From Datisca glomerata (Eukaryota; Streptophyta; Magnoliopsida; Cucurbitales; Datiscaceae): a DNA stretch of 64,000 nucleotides. Where the stretch lies: contig QANY01013423.1 in the NCBI GenBank assembly GCA_003255025.1, positions 919,779 to 983,778 on the forward strand, given 5' to 3'. The position numbers and the translations under genes are program-made. Below, piece by piece: positions 25,271 to 37,575 of this stretch (position 1 is its first letter; each line of letters opens with the position of its first letter). The notes under the pieces are model-generated. The model was not told the origin of the DNA. It saw only the letters and a list, made by a program, of their open reading frames with translations, and made no database searches.

Positions 25271-25615
25271 GCTAATTTGTCAAATGAACATATAAATTAC
25301 TAATACGTCACTTGTTCAATTATATTTTATTATATAATTTTGACCATACATAATTACTCAAACTTTTTTCATGAATATGAGATGTTAAAATCATCGGTTA
25401 TTTTGATTAGAATAATAAGCCTTCTAATGACATGAAATAGTTCGACGGGATGATTTATCAAATGAATACATGAATCATTAAGATATCACTGATCTAATTA
25501 AAATTTATTATATAATTTTGACCAAAAGAATTGCTCAATTTTTTCATGACTATGAGATGTTAAAATCTACGGTACTTTGATTACAATAATAAACGTTCTA
25601 ATGACACAAAGCAGT
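25271..25615. repeat. Two-copy direct repeat upstream of the UBP1-type gene
   Basis: 25271-25440 and 25451-25615 share TCAAATGAA, TTTATTATATAATTTTGACC, GAGATGTTAAAATC and TTCTAATGACA in order, period about 179 bp. It lies 0.3-0.65 kb upstream of the start codon, so it is within promoter range. No regulatory role is shown. Confidence 0.75.
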
Positions 25616-25699
25616 TAGAGTTTGTCGACCCGTTCGGACATATATTTTGCTTGATTACAAGAAATAGTACCGGTTTCTCTCGATTGTAGTGTCCAACCT

Positions 25700-25918
25700 T
25701 GACTCACGACCATGTGATGCTATCATTACCTAGCTTCCTCCAAAAAAACATTAATACTATCACAATAACCATCTGCTCTCTCTCTCTCGAAGAGACCTCT
25801 CTCTCTCCCTCTTTTGTTTTTTCCACGAGGCCCTCAGTCGACCCGCACCTCAACCCTAAGCTTAAGCTTTCACCTTCTCTGCAAAAAATTCCGATTCGAC
25901 GGAAAATCGTCGAGGAAA
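25700..25918 (+). promoter_or_regulatory. Probable core promoter region and CT-rich 5' leader of the UBP1-type gene
   Basis: A CT-rich stretch (about 25770-25815, including CTCTCTCTCTC) and a pyrimidine-rich leader precede the start codon, as in many constitutively expressed plant genes with Y-patch or CT leaders. No clear TATA box was located, and the transcription start is not determined. Confidence 0.45.
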
Positions 25919-28900
25919 ATGCAGCACCAGAGGCTGAAGCAGCAACAAGCCTTGATGCAGCAAGCTCTTCTTCAGCAGCAATCTCTCTACCACCCTGGCC
26001 TCTTAGCTCCTCCTCAGGTTCGAACTATTGTTTACCTTCCATTCTCGTCCAACTTCTATTATTCTTCTTTTCTTGTCCTCTCTCACTCAAAACCTACATA
26101 AGCTTACTTTTATTTCGATTTTGATCTCTGAGATTTTGTTGTATCATGTTTGATTCGCTAAGCTAGGGTTATTTTGGTAGCTTGTCTTCCGTCGCTGCGT
26201 GCTTTATTTTTGTGAAATTGGGAATTGGATAGTCCACGATTGTGGATAGATTGAATTTTTGTATTCGTTTGGTTGTTGCTTATTTCGGACAAAAGATGAC
26301 AAGATACCGAGCCTTGAATTTAATCTATTCTCTCGTTGTCCTTATCATTTTAGAAACTGAAAGGTGACCAGAGTTTGGAGTGACATGATAGTTGCGTCTT
26401 TTCGCTTCGGAGATGAAATATTGTTTTCCACTTAATGTGTAACGAAGTTTAGTTTATTGGTCATTTCATCCTATTACTATGAAAATTTGATGACTACCTA
26501 AATGCAACTTGGAACATTGGGATTTGATGATAAATTTTTCTTATCTTATCCACCTATCGGGTGACCATTGATTCCCATCCCGAGTAGTTACTTATATCTG
26601 CTTTTTTTTAAATAATTTTTTTGTTTGCTCTGTTTGTGTATGCTTGACTCCTCTCTCCACCCCCCCCCCCCCCCCCCCCCCCCCCATGGTAGAATCATCT
26701 CAATGGAGGTACTTTGTTGGCGAATTTTTGTTGTCAATAGTTAAAATTTTGATGTTTTCTGGAGGCATTTAAAAAAAAATATTGCAATAGAAACCAATAT
26801 TTCCATGTTCAGGTTATTTCATCATCTTCCCTTATAAGTTTCTTGCTTGCATGAATGAGTCTAATAATTGTGAAAGATCTGTAGTTTTTGGTTGTCGCCA
26901 TCTTGAAATATAGGATACATGATTTTCTTTTGACGTCTTAAGGCATTATGTTTGGTGTAATATCTTCGTATTTTGTCATTTATTTTTGTTTGAAAATGCT
27001 TTGGTGGACCAGTGATTATCCTCCGTTTGGTTAATGAATAACCAAGGAAGATTATAATAAAAAAAGACGTGAACATTTAGTCTGGTATATTAAACGAAAT
27101 AAGCAGCCATGCTTTAGACAGCGTGATCAAGGACTCCTTTAGTCACATCCTTTTTTCTCTCAGATAAGATTTTTTTTTTGTTTTCCAACAATCCGAAAAA
27201 TTTCAGCTGTCATTTGATCTAACAAACTGTCATAGATCTACAAGGGAAGTTGTGTATTTTTTATGTACAGCTTTTGATTGTAGAGCTTCCATCGCATGCC
27301 TAGATACAATCAATTGATATTCTAACTGTTAGGCTGTGTGTTTTTGTTATAATTTGTTGCAGTCAGCATCGATATCTTCTTTAGCATATCCCAGGATTAG
27401 TTGCAAGAAGCATTTAATTTTTTTAGATTCTGGGTTCAAGCTCTCGTGCTGAAATTACTGAGAAAAAAGGTTCTCCTGCTGAAATTAGATAATATTAGGG
27501 AAAGTTTTTATTTTATTTTCTTTTTTTCTCATTTTCATTTTTGCAGATTGAGCCAATTCCTAGTGGAAATCTACCTCCTGGTTTTGATCCAAGCACTTGC
27601 CGCAGTGTGTGAGTGTCTGTCTAGAAAATATTTCCTTTTTCCTTTTGCTTTTTAGTTTATGTTTTTTTTTCTTTTATATATGAATATTCTCTCACCTGCA
27701 TGACTATGTAGAATTTATTTTCTTTCTTCCGTGTGGATTAATAATGTTCACTCTTCACTGTTTTTTCTGAATCTTTAGTTGTCTGCTTTAAAATCTTCAA
27801 TTTTGTCACCTTATGACATAGATGTGTACTGGTCAATTAAATGAGGTTCGCCAATATGAGTGTCTTATTTATCTATTAAATTGACAACCGAGTGGGATTA
27901 CTTATATCTTAATTTTTTTATTTTCCTTTTTTCTTCCTTTTTTGAAATTTGTAGTTTCTTTATTTTTCGAGAATCGCAGGTATGTTGGAAATATCCATAC
28001 ACAGGTGACAGAGCCACTTCTTCAAGAGGTTTTTGGAAGTACTGGTCCTGTTGAAAGCTGCAAGCTTATTAGAAAGGAAAAGGTATGTTAGAGCATCATG
28101 CATGTTTTTTTTCTTCCATACCATATGTTCGCCTCGATACTATATGTTTTTTAGAAACTAACTTGAAACGTCTGAGTATTGGATAGTAGTGTTAGTTTTG
28201 TGAAGATGAGGCATTTTGTTATGATATGGTTGAGTCATTGACCTCTTTGTTTTTTCTGCTCGGTGCAGTCATCTTATGGATTTATTCACTACTTTGATCG
28301 TAGATCAGCTGCTGCGGCTATTTTGTCACTTAATGGAAGGCATTTGTAAGTAAAGTTTTTTGTCGCAATCTTTCATCTTTTTTCATTAATTGCTTGTGCA
28401 TCCTAATGTGTGCCTTTCAGGTTTGGGCAGCCTATCAAAGTCAATTGGGCTTACGCGAGTGGTCAGAGAGAGGATACATCAGGTTTTTATCTTCTATAGT
28501 TTTGTTATTATTGTTATTATGATCGTTTACATGTATATAACATTTTTTTACATGCATATAACATTTACTAGCATAGATTTTTTATAATGCTCTCCTTATC
28601 GTCTGCAGGTCACTACAACATTTTTGTTGGTGATCTCAGCCCTGAGGTTACAGATGCTATGCTGTTTGCATGCTTTTCTGTTTACCAGAGTTGTTCGTAA
28701 GCTTCACCTCTCTAGGACTTTTAAATGAGTTTTCTTGTTTATTTTACTGATATGAAAGGTGATCATTTGATCATATAAATATGGTTGATTCTTCTAGAAA
28801 CCATGTCGATACTGTTTTAATTGATGCACTAGTATAAGTTTTTTCTAACTACTGAGATATAACATTACGATCTCACCGGTTTTAGGGATGCAAGGGTTAT

Positions 28901-31575
28901 GTGGGATCAAAAGACTGGCCGTTCAAGAGGGTTTGGATTTGTTTCTTTCCGGAATCAACAGGTTGCTTGTTTTTTTTTTTTTTTGCTTTCTATAAAATCT
29001 TCTCTCCTATGAAAATGCTCTCAACTTTTCATATATTTTCAGGATGCGCAAAGTGCAATAAATGATTTAACTGGTAAGTAATAAGTATTACGTTTTTCCT
29101 GACAATATTTTATCCCATACGCTAGATAGGTTGAATAATTAGCTCAATGCAGCTTCTTTATTTCTATGCTTTTCATATCCCGTTTTACTTTTATTTTCTG
29201 TTACAGAACTATGCATAATTTTGAAAATTTTAAGTTTGAATTTAAAAATTCGATTAGAAAGATGCACCAAGTCGTAAAACATTAGAGCAGTTAATTTCCC
29301 TTTGCAATTGTATTGTGATCATCAAACTGCTGTGATCTTATAAATTAATAAGCGGGAATCATATTTCATATATTATTGTTAATTATACAGGCATCTGGTT
29401 TATCTGATCATTATGTGCACTAATTCTATCAGGTAAATGGCTTGGCAGCAGACAGATACGTTGCAATTGGGCCACAAAGGGTGCTGGAGGTATTGACGAC
29501 AAACAGAGTTCAGATGCCAAAAGCATAGTAGAATTAACAAATGGCTCATCAGGTCAGTCAGGACAGAATCAGAAGCATGAGTCTATTATGGATGTTCCGA
29601 TTTTTTCCGCAAAACTCGAGTATTAGTTTATCAATATAATTTGTTTGTATACTTTATTCAGCCAAAGGGCTCTTTATAGGGTAGATCCTTGCAAAATTAT
29701 GATCTGCTGCAGCAGAAAACATAAATACCAGTAGGCCAACAAGACCTCTATAGATACTTCAATTATAAAACACAGATACTGCACCACACAAATCCTTTTC
29801 ATCAACTACTGCATCCTTTCTTCTTCAAGAGTACAAGAGAAAGCTTTCTGTTATTAACCACCCCCATCATTTCTTTCATGTCAAGATATCTCATTCTGTT
29901 TCTATAAAGTTCACGTTCTTCTCTTGTAAAATTAAAATGCACAAACTCCAGTTTAGAAAGAATCTCTCTTGGCACCTTCTCCATAAAGTGGTCGATAGAA
30001 GGTTCAATGTAAACGCCGTTCATTGTTTGCTTTCCAAACATGCCATTTGGTTGACTGGAAACTTCAAGTTGTCATGCTCAACGAAGCACTGACTCATCAT
30101 TTTGACATTGAAGGTTTGAACATGTCATTTCTTAATGTTTGAACATCATCAGTACAATAGTCTCTGTCTATGTGTGGGTGTCATGTGTGGCTCCATCCGG
30201 TTCTGTTTTCCCCTCTCCCTCTCTGGTATATTATATGCACTATTAACTCAAAATACAATTGAAAAAGAAAAAAAATCCACATATTTTAAGACATGACATG
30301 TCAATCCACATATTTTAAGATATGACAAGTCCCTTTCGAAGCAGTGTAATATATGTGTCCCACATCCGTGTCCCTGCTTCTTTGGACATTTTAATATTTT
30401 ATTTTTATTCCTTTTGTGGAATTTACTTTATTTGGTCGAGTAGAATACGCAAAAGGTAGGTCTTAGATTCTGCAATGTAAACTTGTTTAATGTGCCTTCT
30501 TGGCTGATGGTTGGTACTTTTACCTGTTACATATAAAGTTACATGTGTTATTATGATTGCGCAGAGGATGGTAAAGAAGTGGCAAACAGTGATGCTCCAG
30601 AGAGCAATCCTCAGTATACCACTGTGTATGTTGGCAATCTCGCTCCAGAGGCAAGAATGTCTTCCTTATCTGCCATTGATCTTGTTTATTGTGCAATCCT
30701 GCAGCGCAGACAATTATTAACCGACATTGATTGTTCTCATTTATTTTTGTGGCATTGTGAACAATCTTGAAAGATCTTCAGGAATTAGTTATGTTTCTCT
30801 GTTTCTGCAGGTGACCCAACTTGACCTCCATCGTCATTTTCATACTCTTGGTGCTGGACTAATTGAAGAGGTCCGTATCCAGCGAGACAAAGGTTTTGGC
30901 TTTGTGAGATATAGTACTCATGCTGAGGCAGCTCTGGCTATTCAGATGGGAAATGCTCAGTCCATTTTATATGGGAAACAAATAAAGGTGTTCTATTCTT
31001 CTTATTGATAAAGATGTGAGAATTTTTGGTGAATCATTAGATTATGATATCTTTTCAGTTTCTTATAAAAAATAATAAACAAATAGAAGTAATCTACCCT
31101 AGTATGCTAGTTCATCCAGTTTATCTTCCCTAGTATGCTAGTTCGTTCAGATGAGAAATTCTCAATCCAGTGTATCTTCCTTAGTAAGCTAGTTCAGCCA
31201 ATTCTGAATTGATGATATGTACTATTAAACTACAAGTGGGTTTATCGAATTTTGATACATCTTTCCATTCCCTTTCCTTCCCGCTCTCTCTTGCAGTGCT
31301 CTTGGGGAAGCAAACCCACTCCACCAGGAACAGCTTCAAACCCACTTCCCCCACCTGCTGCTGGACCTATCCCAGGGATATCAGCTGCTGACCTTTTGGC
31401 ATATGAGAGACAAATAGCTATAAGCAAGATGGGTGGTGTTCATCCCCTCATGCACCCGCAGGGGCAACATCTAAAGCAGGCAGCTATGGGAATGGGTGCT
31501 GCCGGAGCAAGCCAGGCTATTTATGATGGTGGTTTTCAGAACGTTGCAGCCCAACAACTCATGTACTATCAGTGA
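25919..31575 (+). CDS. UBP1: Oligouridylate-binding protein 1-like (UBP1/TIA-1-type), three RRMs
   Basis: A 419-residue protein from 12 coding exons: 25919-26017, 27547-27608, 27980-28082, 28269-28345, 28421-28482, 28609-28696, 28886-28961, 29043-29073, 29433-29552, 30565-30650, 30811-30987, 31297-31575. The exon phases join cleanly to a TGA. The N-terminus is Gln-rich ([15 protein letters not shown]) and leads into [13 protein letters not shown]1 is about residues 54-127 ([15 protein letters not shown]), RRM2 about 138-215 ([14 protein letters not shown]), RRM3 about 260-330 ([14 protein letters not shown]). The tail is Pro/Ala-rich and ends QQLMYYQ. Length and motifs match plant UBP1 proteins, which bind U-rich intron and 3' UTR RNA, aid splicing and mRNA stability, and join stress granules. 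The intron after exon 10 uses GC-AG. No disabling change is seen. A TIA-1/RBP47-like label is the main alternative, but the ends fit UBP1 better. Confidence 0.96.
26661..26685. repeat. 25-base poly-C tract in intron 1
   Basis: An uninterrupted run of 25 C on the sense strand within the first intron (26018-27546). Its length is prone to sequencing error and slippage. Confidence 0.9.
29553..30564 (+). other. Intron 9 of the UBP1-type gene
   Basis: About 1.0 kb, one of the two longest introns. It contains a 79-codon open frame on the opposite strand (30041-29802) and a two-copy repeat of ATCCACATATTTTAAGAYATGACA near 30276 and 30304. The open frame is charged and not obviously low complexity, but I recognise no domain. 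Confidence 0.7.
30651..30810 (+). other. GC-AG intron (intron 10)
   Basis: The RRM3 frame requires the exon to end CCAGAG at 30650 and resume GTGACCCAA at 30811. The donor is therefore GAG|GCAAGA with acceptor CTGCAG. GC donors with an otherwise strong consensus are a known minor class of U2 introns. Confidence 0.85.
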
Positions 31576-31960
31576 TATGTACGACATCAGTCATTTTGTC
31601 TGATGAATCCTACATCTCCTACCTTATGCAGATTTTATGAGCCTTTGGTATGTATTTTTGTTGCTTCTTTTTTCCCCTTCCCTTGTCTATCAGGTTATGA
31701 ACTTGATATACTTGTTTGTGTGAAATATGTAACATCGATATTTACCTGTTATCTACTTTGTAGGGATGAGTCGTTATGATTATTAGAGGATTTGACTGTT
31801 TAGTAGACAATTTGATGTGAAGGGGTTTCTTTCTTTAAAGGTTTACTTATTTTATGAGAATTTGCTTTAAGTATGTGCCGAGACAAGGTCTCTCTCTCTC
31901 CCCTTGCGAAACTCTGCACCCGCCTTCAATAAAGGAAACTCTTGATACTTTGTATACTTC
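31576..31960 (+). terminator. 3' UTR and polyadenylation region of the UBP1-type gene
   Basis: AATAAA at 31928-31933 lies about 350 bp after the stop codon, with T-rich sequence before and after. It is the best near-upstream element for cleavage; alternative sites cannot be excluded. Confidence 0.6.
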
Positions 31961-33560
31961 TGCATTGTTTTCTCGGGTTAGTTTTATTTCGGCATTCTTT
32001 TCTAGTTGATGTCATCGTGTGTAGCTAGCTATGTACGGATCTCTTCATAGGAATGATTGGCATTTTTACCGTGAATTGAGTGACAACTGCAAGTGTTACT
32101 GATGTTGAGATGAATGATTTTTCTTTGGAAACTATTCTTCATTTTTTCAGAGCCAAAGGGGCGGACATTTTTTTTATTTGAAAAATGTAAGGAAGGAAAC
32201 TAATGGGTAATTTTATTTTTTACTTGAAATCGTTTGGCGAAAGAAAGAGCAGTGGATAAGAATCTTTGCCTGAGTTCCGATTATCTCAAATCCAGAAACC
32301 AGAACTAACGTGTAGGACTTTGCCGATGGAGTTGATACATGTAAGAAAATTTGAATCTTTGATCTAGAAAGAGAAAAAAACCTTGACTAATATGACATTC
32401 GTGCATCGCATTTTAGATATTATTTTGCGGAATTGTTGATTTTAACGTCAGAAAACATGATCTTGAAACTAGGAGCAAAATTTCAAGTTGAAGTTCTCGA
32501 TAGTCATTGGGGCTAAAGCCCTAGGGATTGAACAGCCACATTTACCAAGACTTGCATTATGGATGATGACCATTAGGTGTCGAGAGCTACCTGCAAACTT
32601 ACTTGATCTTGATCCTCACTATGCCAACAAGGCTCTACACAAGAGAAGTTATTGTGTCTGACACAAGACTCATAACGTGACTGTGAAACCTACATTCTTC
32701 AATTTTGATTTGTTCGTCCAGATCTAAATCATCCAGAATTGCTCAAATAAAAAATAAAATTATATATGCTTTTTTTTGGTAAAATAAATTTTTACCCCTT
32801 ACAGTTTGAGTTGAATTTTAATTTGACTAAAATGTAAAACACACCATTATGCTTTGACGAAACTACAAACTATATCTCCTACAATTTTTTTTTCATATTT
32901 TTGTACCCCTGCACTTTGACTAAACTGTAAAATATACCATTCTGTTAAAATTTTCGTCAAAACTAACCAGGAAAAGGCACGTGCCAAACTTTTGTCAACA
33001 TCGTTAACTTTTACCCTAGATGAAACTTTTCAAAAAAGTGTAGGGGAGGGGGAACTGTCACGACAGCGGGAAGGGAGGGCTGCGGTTTTGAGTTTTTTCC
33101 CATTTTTTCCCAAATCTGACCATCAAAGGTGTCAAATCTTTCGGGTATGTCATTTCTTGTTGAAATCTCCTTCGATTTAGAGTTCTGAGGTTCTGGGTTT
33201 GTTCAAAATCTCACTAATTTGTTCGATTTGTTCGAAATCTCCCTTTACTGTTTTCGAGTTTGTTTTGGATTCTAGGTTTTTTACTTTACTGTTTTCAAGT
33301 TTGTTTTGGGTTGTGGGGTTCTAGATTTTATTTGTTTCCTGTTTTCGAGTCCCATTTTTTTAACTTGTTTTGTTCTGTATCTTGGCTTTGTTCCAAGCAT
33401 GTTTTTGATTTGTTCGGGTGCAAGTGCATTGTTTTTGTTCTGGTGCTGGTGCTATTGTTTATTGTTTTCGAGCATGATTCTATTTTAGTTTGGAGCATGA
33501 TTCTGTTTTGTTCTATATTTGTTTTGTTTCTTGTTTTGTTTTATATGTTTTGTCACTGTA
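31961..33560. other. Intergenic interval before the MULE remnant
   Basis: AT-rich to about 32750, then two similar segments with ACCCCTKACAGTTTGA or CACTTTGACTAAACTGTAAAATATACCA-like wording (32795-32950), then a T- and TTCG-rich stretch (33180-33560). The 32.8-33.1 kb part may be terminal sequence of the Mutator-like element, but no inverted partner was found. Confidence 0.4.
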
Positions 33561-35934
33561 GGTGAAAAAGGACAGGAAATCTATTGTTGAAATAATGGAC
33601 TTAACGCTAGAGATTTATTGTGGTGGTTCGTTTGAATATGTTCTAGACATTACATATAAAAACGGTGAGCTCTGTAGGTTTAATAATATTGATTCTGATT
33701 TATTATCCATATCTAGAATTAAGGGTACGGTGGAAGAAATAGGATATGGTAATATAACAGGGTATAGTTAAGGCGTTGATGCCCATAGCCAATCATAGAC
33801 ATTGTGTAAGGCATTTCTATGCCAATTATGCAAAAATCTTCAAAGGGAACTCAAAGACCTTTTATCGAGTACTGCCAAGGCAACTATCCGTCCAAACTTT
33901 AACATGTATATGGAAAGAATTAAGGAGATGAATGTCAAGGCTTACACATGGTTGTCAAGAAAGAAAACATGTAGTTGGTGTAAACATGCATTTGATTATG
34001 GAGGCAAAAGTAACATGTTATGTAATAACATGGCTGAGGCTTTCAACAAGATGATATTGGAAGCAAGGGACAAGCCCATCCTAACAAAGACAGAGATGAT
34101 AGAAAAATTCTTATGAAGAGGTTTAAAAAAGGGATGGGATGAGAAAATTGAATATGTACATATGTCCTATGATTCAAAAGAAGGTAAATGAGGCTAAGGA
34201 AGATGCAATGAGCTGCATTGCATACAAAGGAGGAGTGGACTGTATGAGGTGGAGCACATGTGGGGTGAAAAATTCTGTGTGGATTTGAGAAATAAAAAAT
34301 GTGGTTGCAGGAGCTGGAAACTTACGGGCATACCTTGTAGTCATGTTGCATTATTTATTATGGAGAATAGGGAGGAGGTGGAGGATATGTCGATCCTATC
34401 TACAGCAGAGACACATTCTTGAAAACATATTGTGTTGGTCGTAACGGCGCGTACGCGTGGGAAACGTGTGGCATGTGGTCATTTTTAAAATTAATTTTTT
34501 AATAAAAATTGAATCGTTTAATAAAATAAAATTGCTCAACGCTACGACAACAAAAAAACTTTTTTATTGAAAACTATTTTCAATCGGTCAAGGTTTATTA
34601 TATATTTATATATTAAATTAACAACATACAAGGTTAGTAATCATATACCTCTTGTAGTCTAAATCAAGCGTCCTCGCTAAACCAATCAATTCTCCGTTCT
34701 CACGAAATCATTCCAACTATCAGCAGACTCCGAGATCCACACTAAGATTTTCCAAGTCAATCATCAACGCACTAGGACGTGTGTGGGCACGTAGAATATA
34801 ACGAAAATACATTTCTATCTCTAGATGTACTCAACACGTAAGATCTAGAGATTTACTGAGAATAACTTTTGTGAGACGATTCTCTAAAAGGACGCGACAA
34901 TGATTCTTGTAGAGATTTGATTAACTCTTAATCGTAGAAAAATCACTCCTTGAGATTGTGTTCTTCTCTCAATTCTTGATTGATGAACTGATTCTTTGAT
35001 TTAACTAATTGATTGAATTGATTGATAATGATGTATCAGATATTTTGAGATAATTAAAATAATATTTGATTATAAAATTGCCAATAGCAGTGAGACCCAC
35101 TGCTATTGTGCAGAATTACAGTGCCACATGGCACTGCAGTGTGCAATGAGGCAGCACAATGCCTCACGGTACCACTGTAGTACCATGTGACATTACAGTG
35201 TTGCACACACACTACTGTCGTGACACATGACACTATATTAGTCTATGCCAATCTATGATACCCAATCGGTGATTGACATGTGACAATCGCTGCATATTAA
35301 ATATTTATTTTAATCAGATTAAATATCTAGATATTTATTAATTTAAAATTAACATATTTGATTATCCCTATAAACTAAATTATATGTTATTTCATAAATA
35401 ACAGATTTAGTTGATCCAAATTATTATCTAATAATAATTTAATATCTAATTTCATAAACTAAATATTTTATCTCAGTTATCGATAATTGAAAAATTGATA
35501 ATTATTTATATATATATTAGTTCCGAAAATTATATATATGAATAATTAAATTAATTAATTTTTAATTAATTAATCACACATAATTAAATTAATTATGTAC
35601 TTGCCCTAAAATAAAAATTATTTTATAAGTAAGTCATTTTCTCATGTCCTGAAATATTCACACCATAAACTGCATAGCACAATGGTGACTTGGTGATCAT
35701 GGACCTATAATCCTAAATTACAATACACCAGATTATTAATAAATAATCGTATTTATTAATTTCATTATTATTCTGCTATAAATATGGAATTGCACTTTTA
35801 GCGATTACATGTTGTATTTATAGAGTATTTTCATGTAGCCCACTGATATAATCATTTCACGTAATTTTGTCCTCAAATTATTGGCTCGTAATTAGAACTG
35901 GTCAAAATTACTATTTTACCCTTATAATTACCTC

Positions 35935-36473
35935 TACGAGTGTAAGCGGTTCGGTTCAGTTCGGTGCAATTTTGGGTGTTTTAACAAACCGAACCGCAAA
36001 TGCGGTTGATCAAAAATAGGAACCGAACTGAACCGGTAAGAATGAAGAAACCGCACTGAACCAAACCGTCAAAAATTTTCCTAAACCGCACTGAACCGGT
36101 TCAAACGGGTAAAATAAACAGAATAAGTTCTACTGAAAACAAACAAGCTTTAGTTTGCACAATTTTCTAAAAACCTAAATTTTCATGTGGAAACAGAGAA
36201 GAAAGAATTGAAATCATTATAATCCAAAGTTCTATTAATAGATTATAAATACAATCAGAAAATAATAAGATTCTCATAAGCATCAGAAAATTCATAAGGC
36301 ATAAAAAAAGTACAAACTAAAATCAGATCTGGAATTTCTCTTTTCTTCTTGAACTTCCAGGTCTGGAATTTCTTTTTATTCTTTTACTTCTAAAACTTTT
36401 ACATCTGAAACTTTCATGGCTGCTTAGAGAAAGAGACGCAAACTGAGAGACAAAGAGAGAGGAAGAGAAGCGA

Positions 36474-36504
<31 letters not shown>

Positions 36505-37096
36505 CGAATAGAGAAATTGTGAAGACATCATAGAAGATAATATGCCAATCTGAGTTTGTAACGGAAGAATAAAAAGCTGAGAATAAATGACCACTAAGTA
36601 AGTATCTAAGAAATGAAAACTATAAAATCAAGCTCTAAAATTAGGGTTAGAACAACATATATAACATAAAAAATCACAATGACTATTAGACAACAATATA
36701 ATAAAAAAAACTACAGTTCTACGAGATAACAAAAAATCCATAGATCTTCAAAAAAAGTCTACAGATCTACTAGATAGCAATATAACAAAAAAAATCTACA
36801 GATCTACCAGATAGCAATATAACAAAAAAATCTACAGATCTACTAGATCTACCACATTTTTAAACTTAATACAGAAACATCCAAATCTACTAGATCTACG
36901 ACATTTCTGAGTTGATGTGAGCTAGGGCTCAAATCATCAAAGATGGTTTTACTGGGTGCCGGAGAAAGAAGCGTACTGAAAGATGGAGTTTGGATGGAGT
37001 TCGTCGATGATGGAGTTCACATGGAGAACTGTCCGGCGATGGAGTTCGTCGTGGTGGAGTTCAGTTCGAAGGACCATAAGAGACAGATATATATAN

Positions 37097-37137
<41 letters not shown>

Positions 37138-37452
37138 AAGAGTAGAGAGAGTAGAGAGATGTACAGAGAGAGATATGAGAAGAAGAAGATGAGAGCAACG
37201 AGTCTGAGAGAGAGAGTAAGGAAGCAGTGAAAATGTTTATGGATTAAAGTTAGGGTATTGTAAAAATCTCTTTATATATTGAATATGCGGTTCAGTTCAA
37301 TTCGGTGCGGTTTCTTCATAAAAACCGCATACCGAACCGAACCGTGGACTTATCACATATCAGGGACCGAACCGTCTAAAATGTTGAGACCGACCGAACC
37401 ACATCCGTTCGGTCGGTTTCCGTTGGTTTGAGTGGTTTTTATTACATCCTTA
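35935..37452. mobile_element. Non-autonomous hAT-like element
   Basis: Flanked by the exact 8-bp duplication ATTACCTC (35927-35934 and 37453-37460), the hAT target size. The ends are short imperfect inverted repeats: TACGAGTGTAA on the left and TAAGGATGTAA on the right when reversed. Subterminal regions carry many ACCGAAC/GTTCGGT motifs on both sides (35945-36115 and 37285-37435), as hAT subterminal regions often do. No transposase is present. The middle holds GA microsatellites (36480-36503, 37105-37130) and one ambiguous base at 37096. The inserted position within LTR sequence is confirmed by the continuous LTR on both sides. Confidence 0.85.
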
Positions 37453-37575
37453 ATTACCTCTTAATCCTTAAGTACCATTTATCCACTAGCTAATTTATAA
37501 TCTTATGATAAATTTAAGCTCAATAACCATTCAGTTTCAGAATTAACACTTAAAAGAACCAATATACGATCCGTT

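Larger units (their letters stand above)
22660..25640. other. Gene-free interval between the Helitron and the UBP1-type gene
   Basis: No exon recognised. It holds a perfect 44-bp tandem duplication (22875-22962), a dispersed duplicate around AACATGTCTAATGSTTTAATATT (23860 and 23935), GC-richer imperfect repeats with CTCGGGTCTGTGGGAACCT (24850-24975), and a two-copy repeat just upstream of the gene (25271-25615). The block 24000-24700 looks like LTR-type DNA (a TATA-like stretch near 24276) but has no partner in the window. Confidence 0.5.

Noticed and set aside
25699..26124. 141-codon frame overlapping exon 1 of the UBP1-type gene
   Set aside because: It reads through the true start codon in another frame and past the exon 1 donor, with low-complexity Ser/Leu content. 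The UBP1 frame is supported by homology across 12 exons.
32790..33090. Possible terminal inverted repeat of the MULE, paired with 59400-59580
   Set aside because: Both ends contain ACCCCTACA-like wording, but I could not align them as inverted repeats by eye.
33260..33565. 101-codon Phe/Cys/Leu-rich open frame
   Set aside because: It comes from a T- and TTCG-rich stretch; the overlapping frame gives the same kind of low-complexity peptide.
36943..37230. 95-codon frame in the hAT-like element
   Set aside because: Contains an ambiguous base and runs into the GA microsatellite. No transposase motif.
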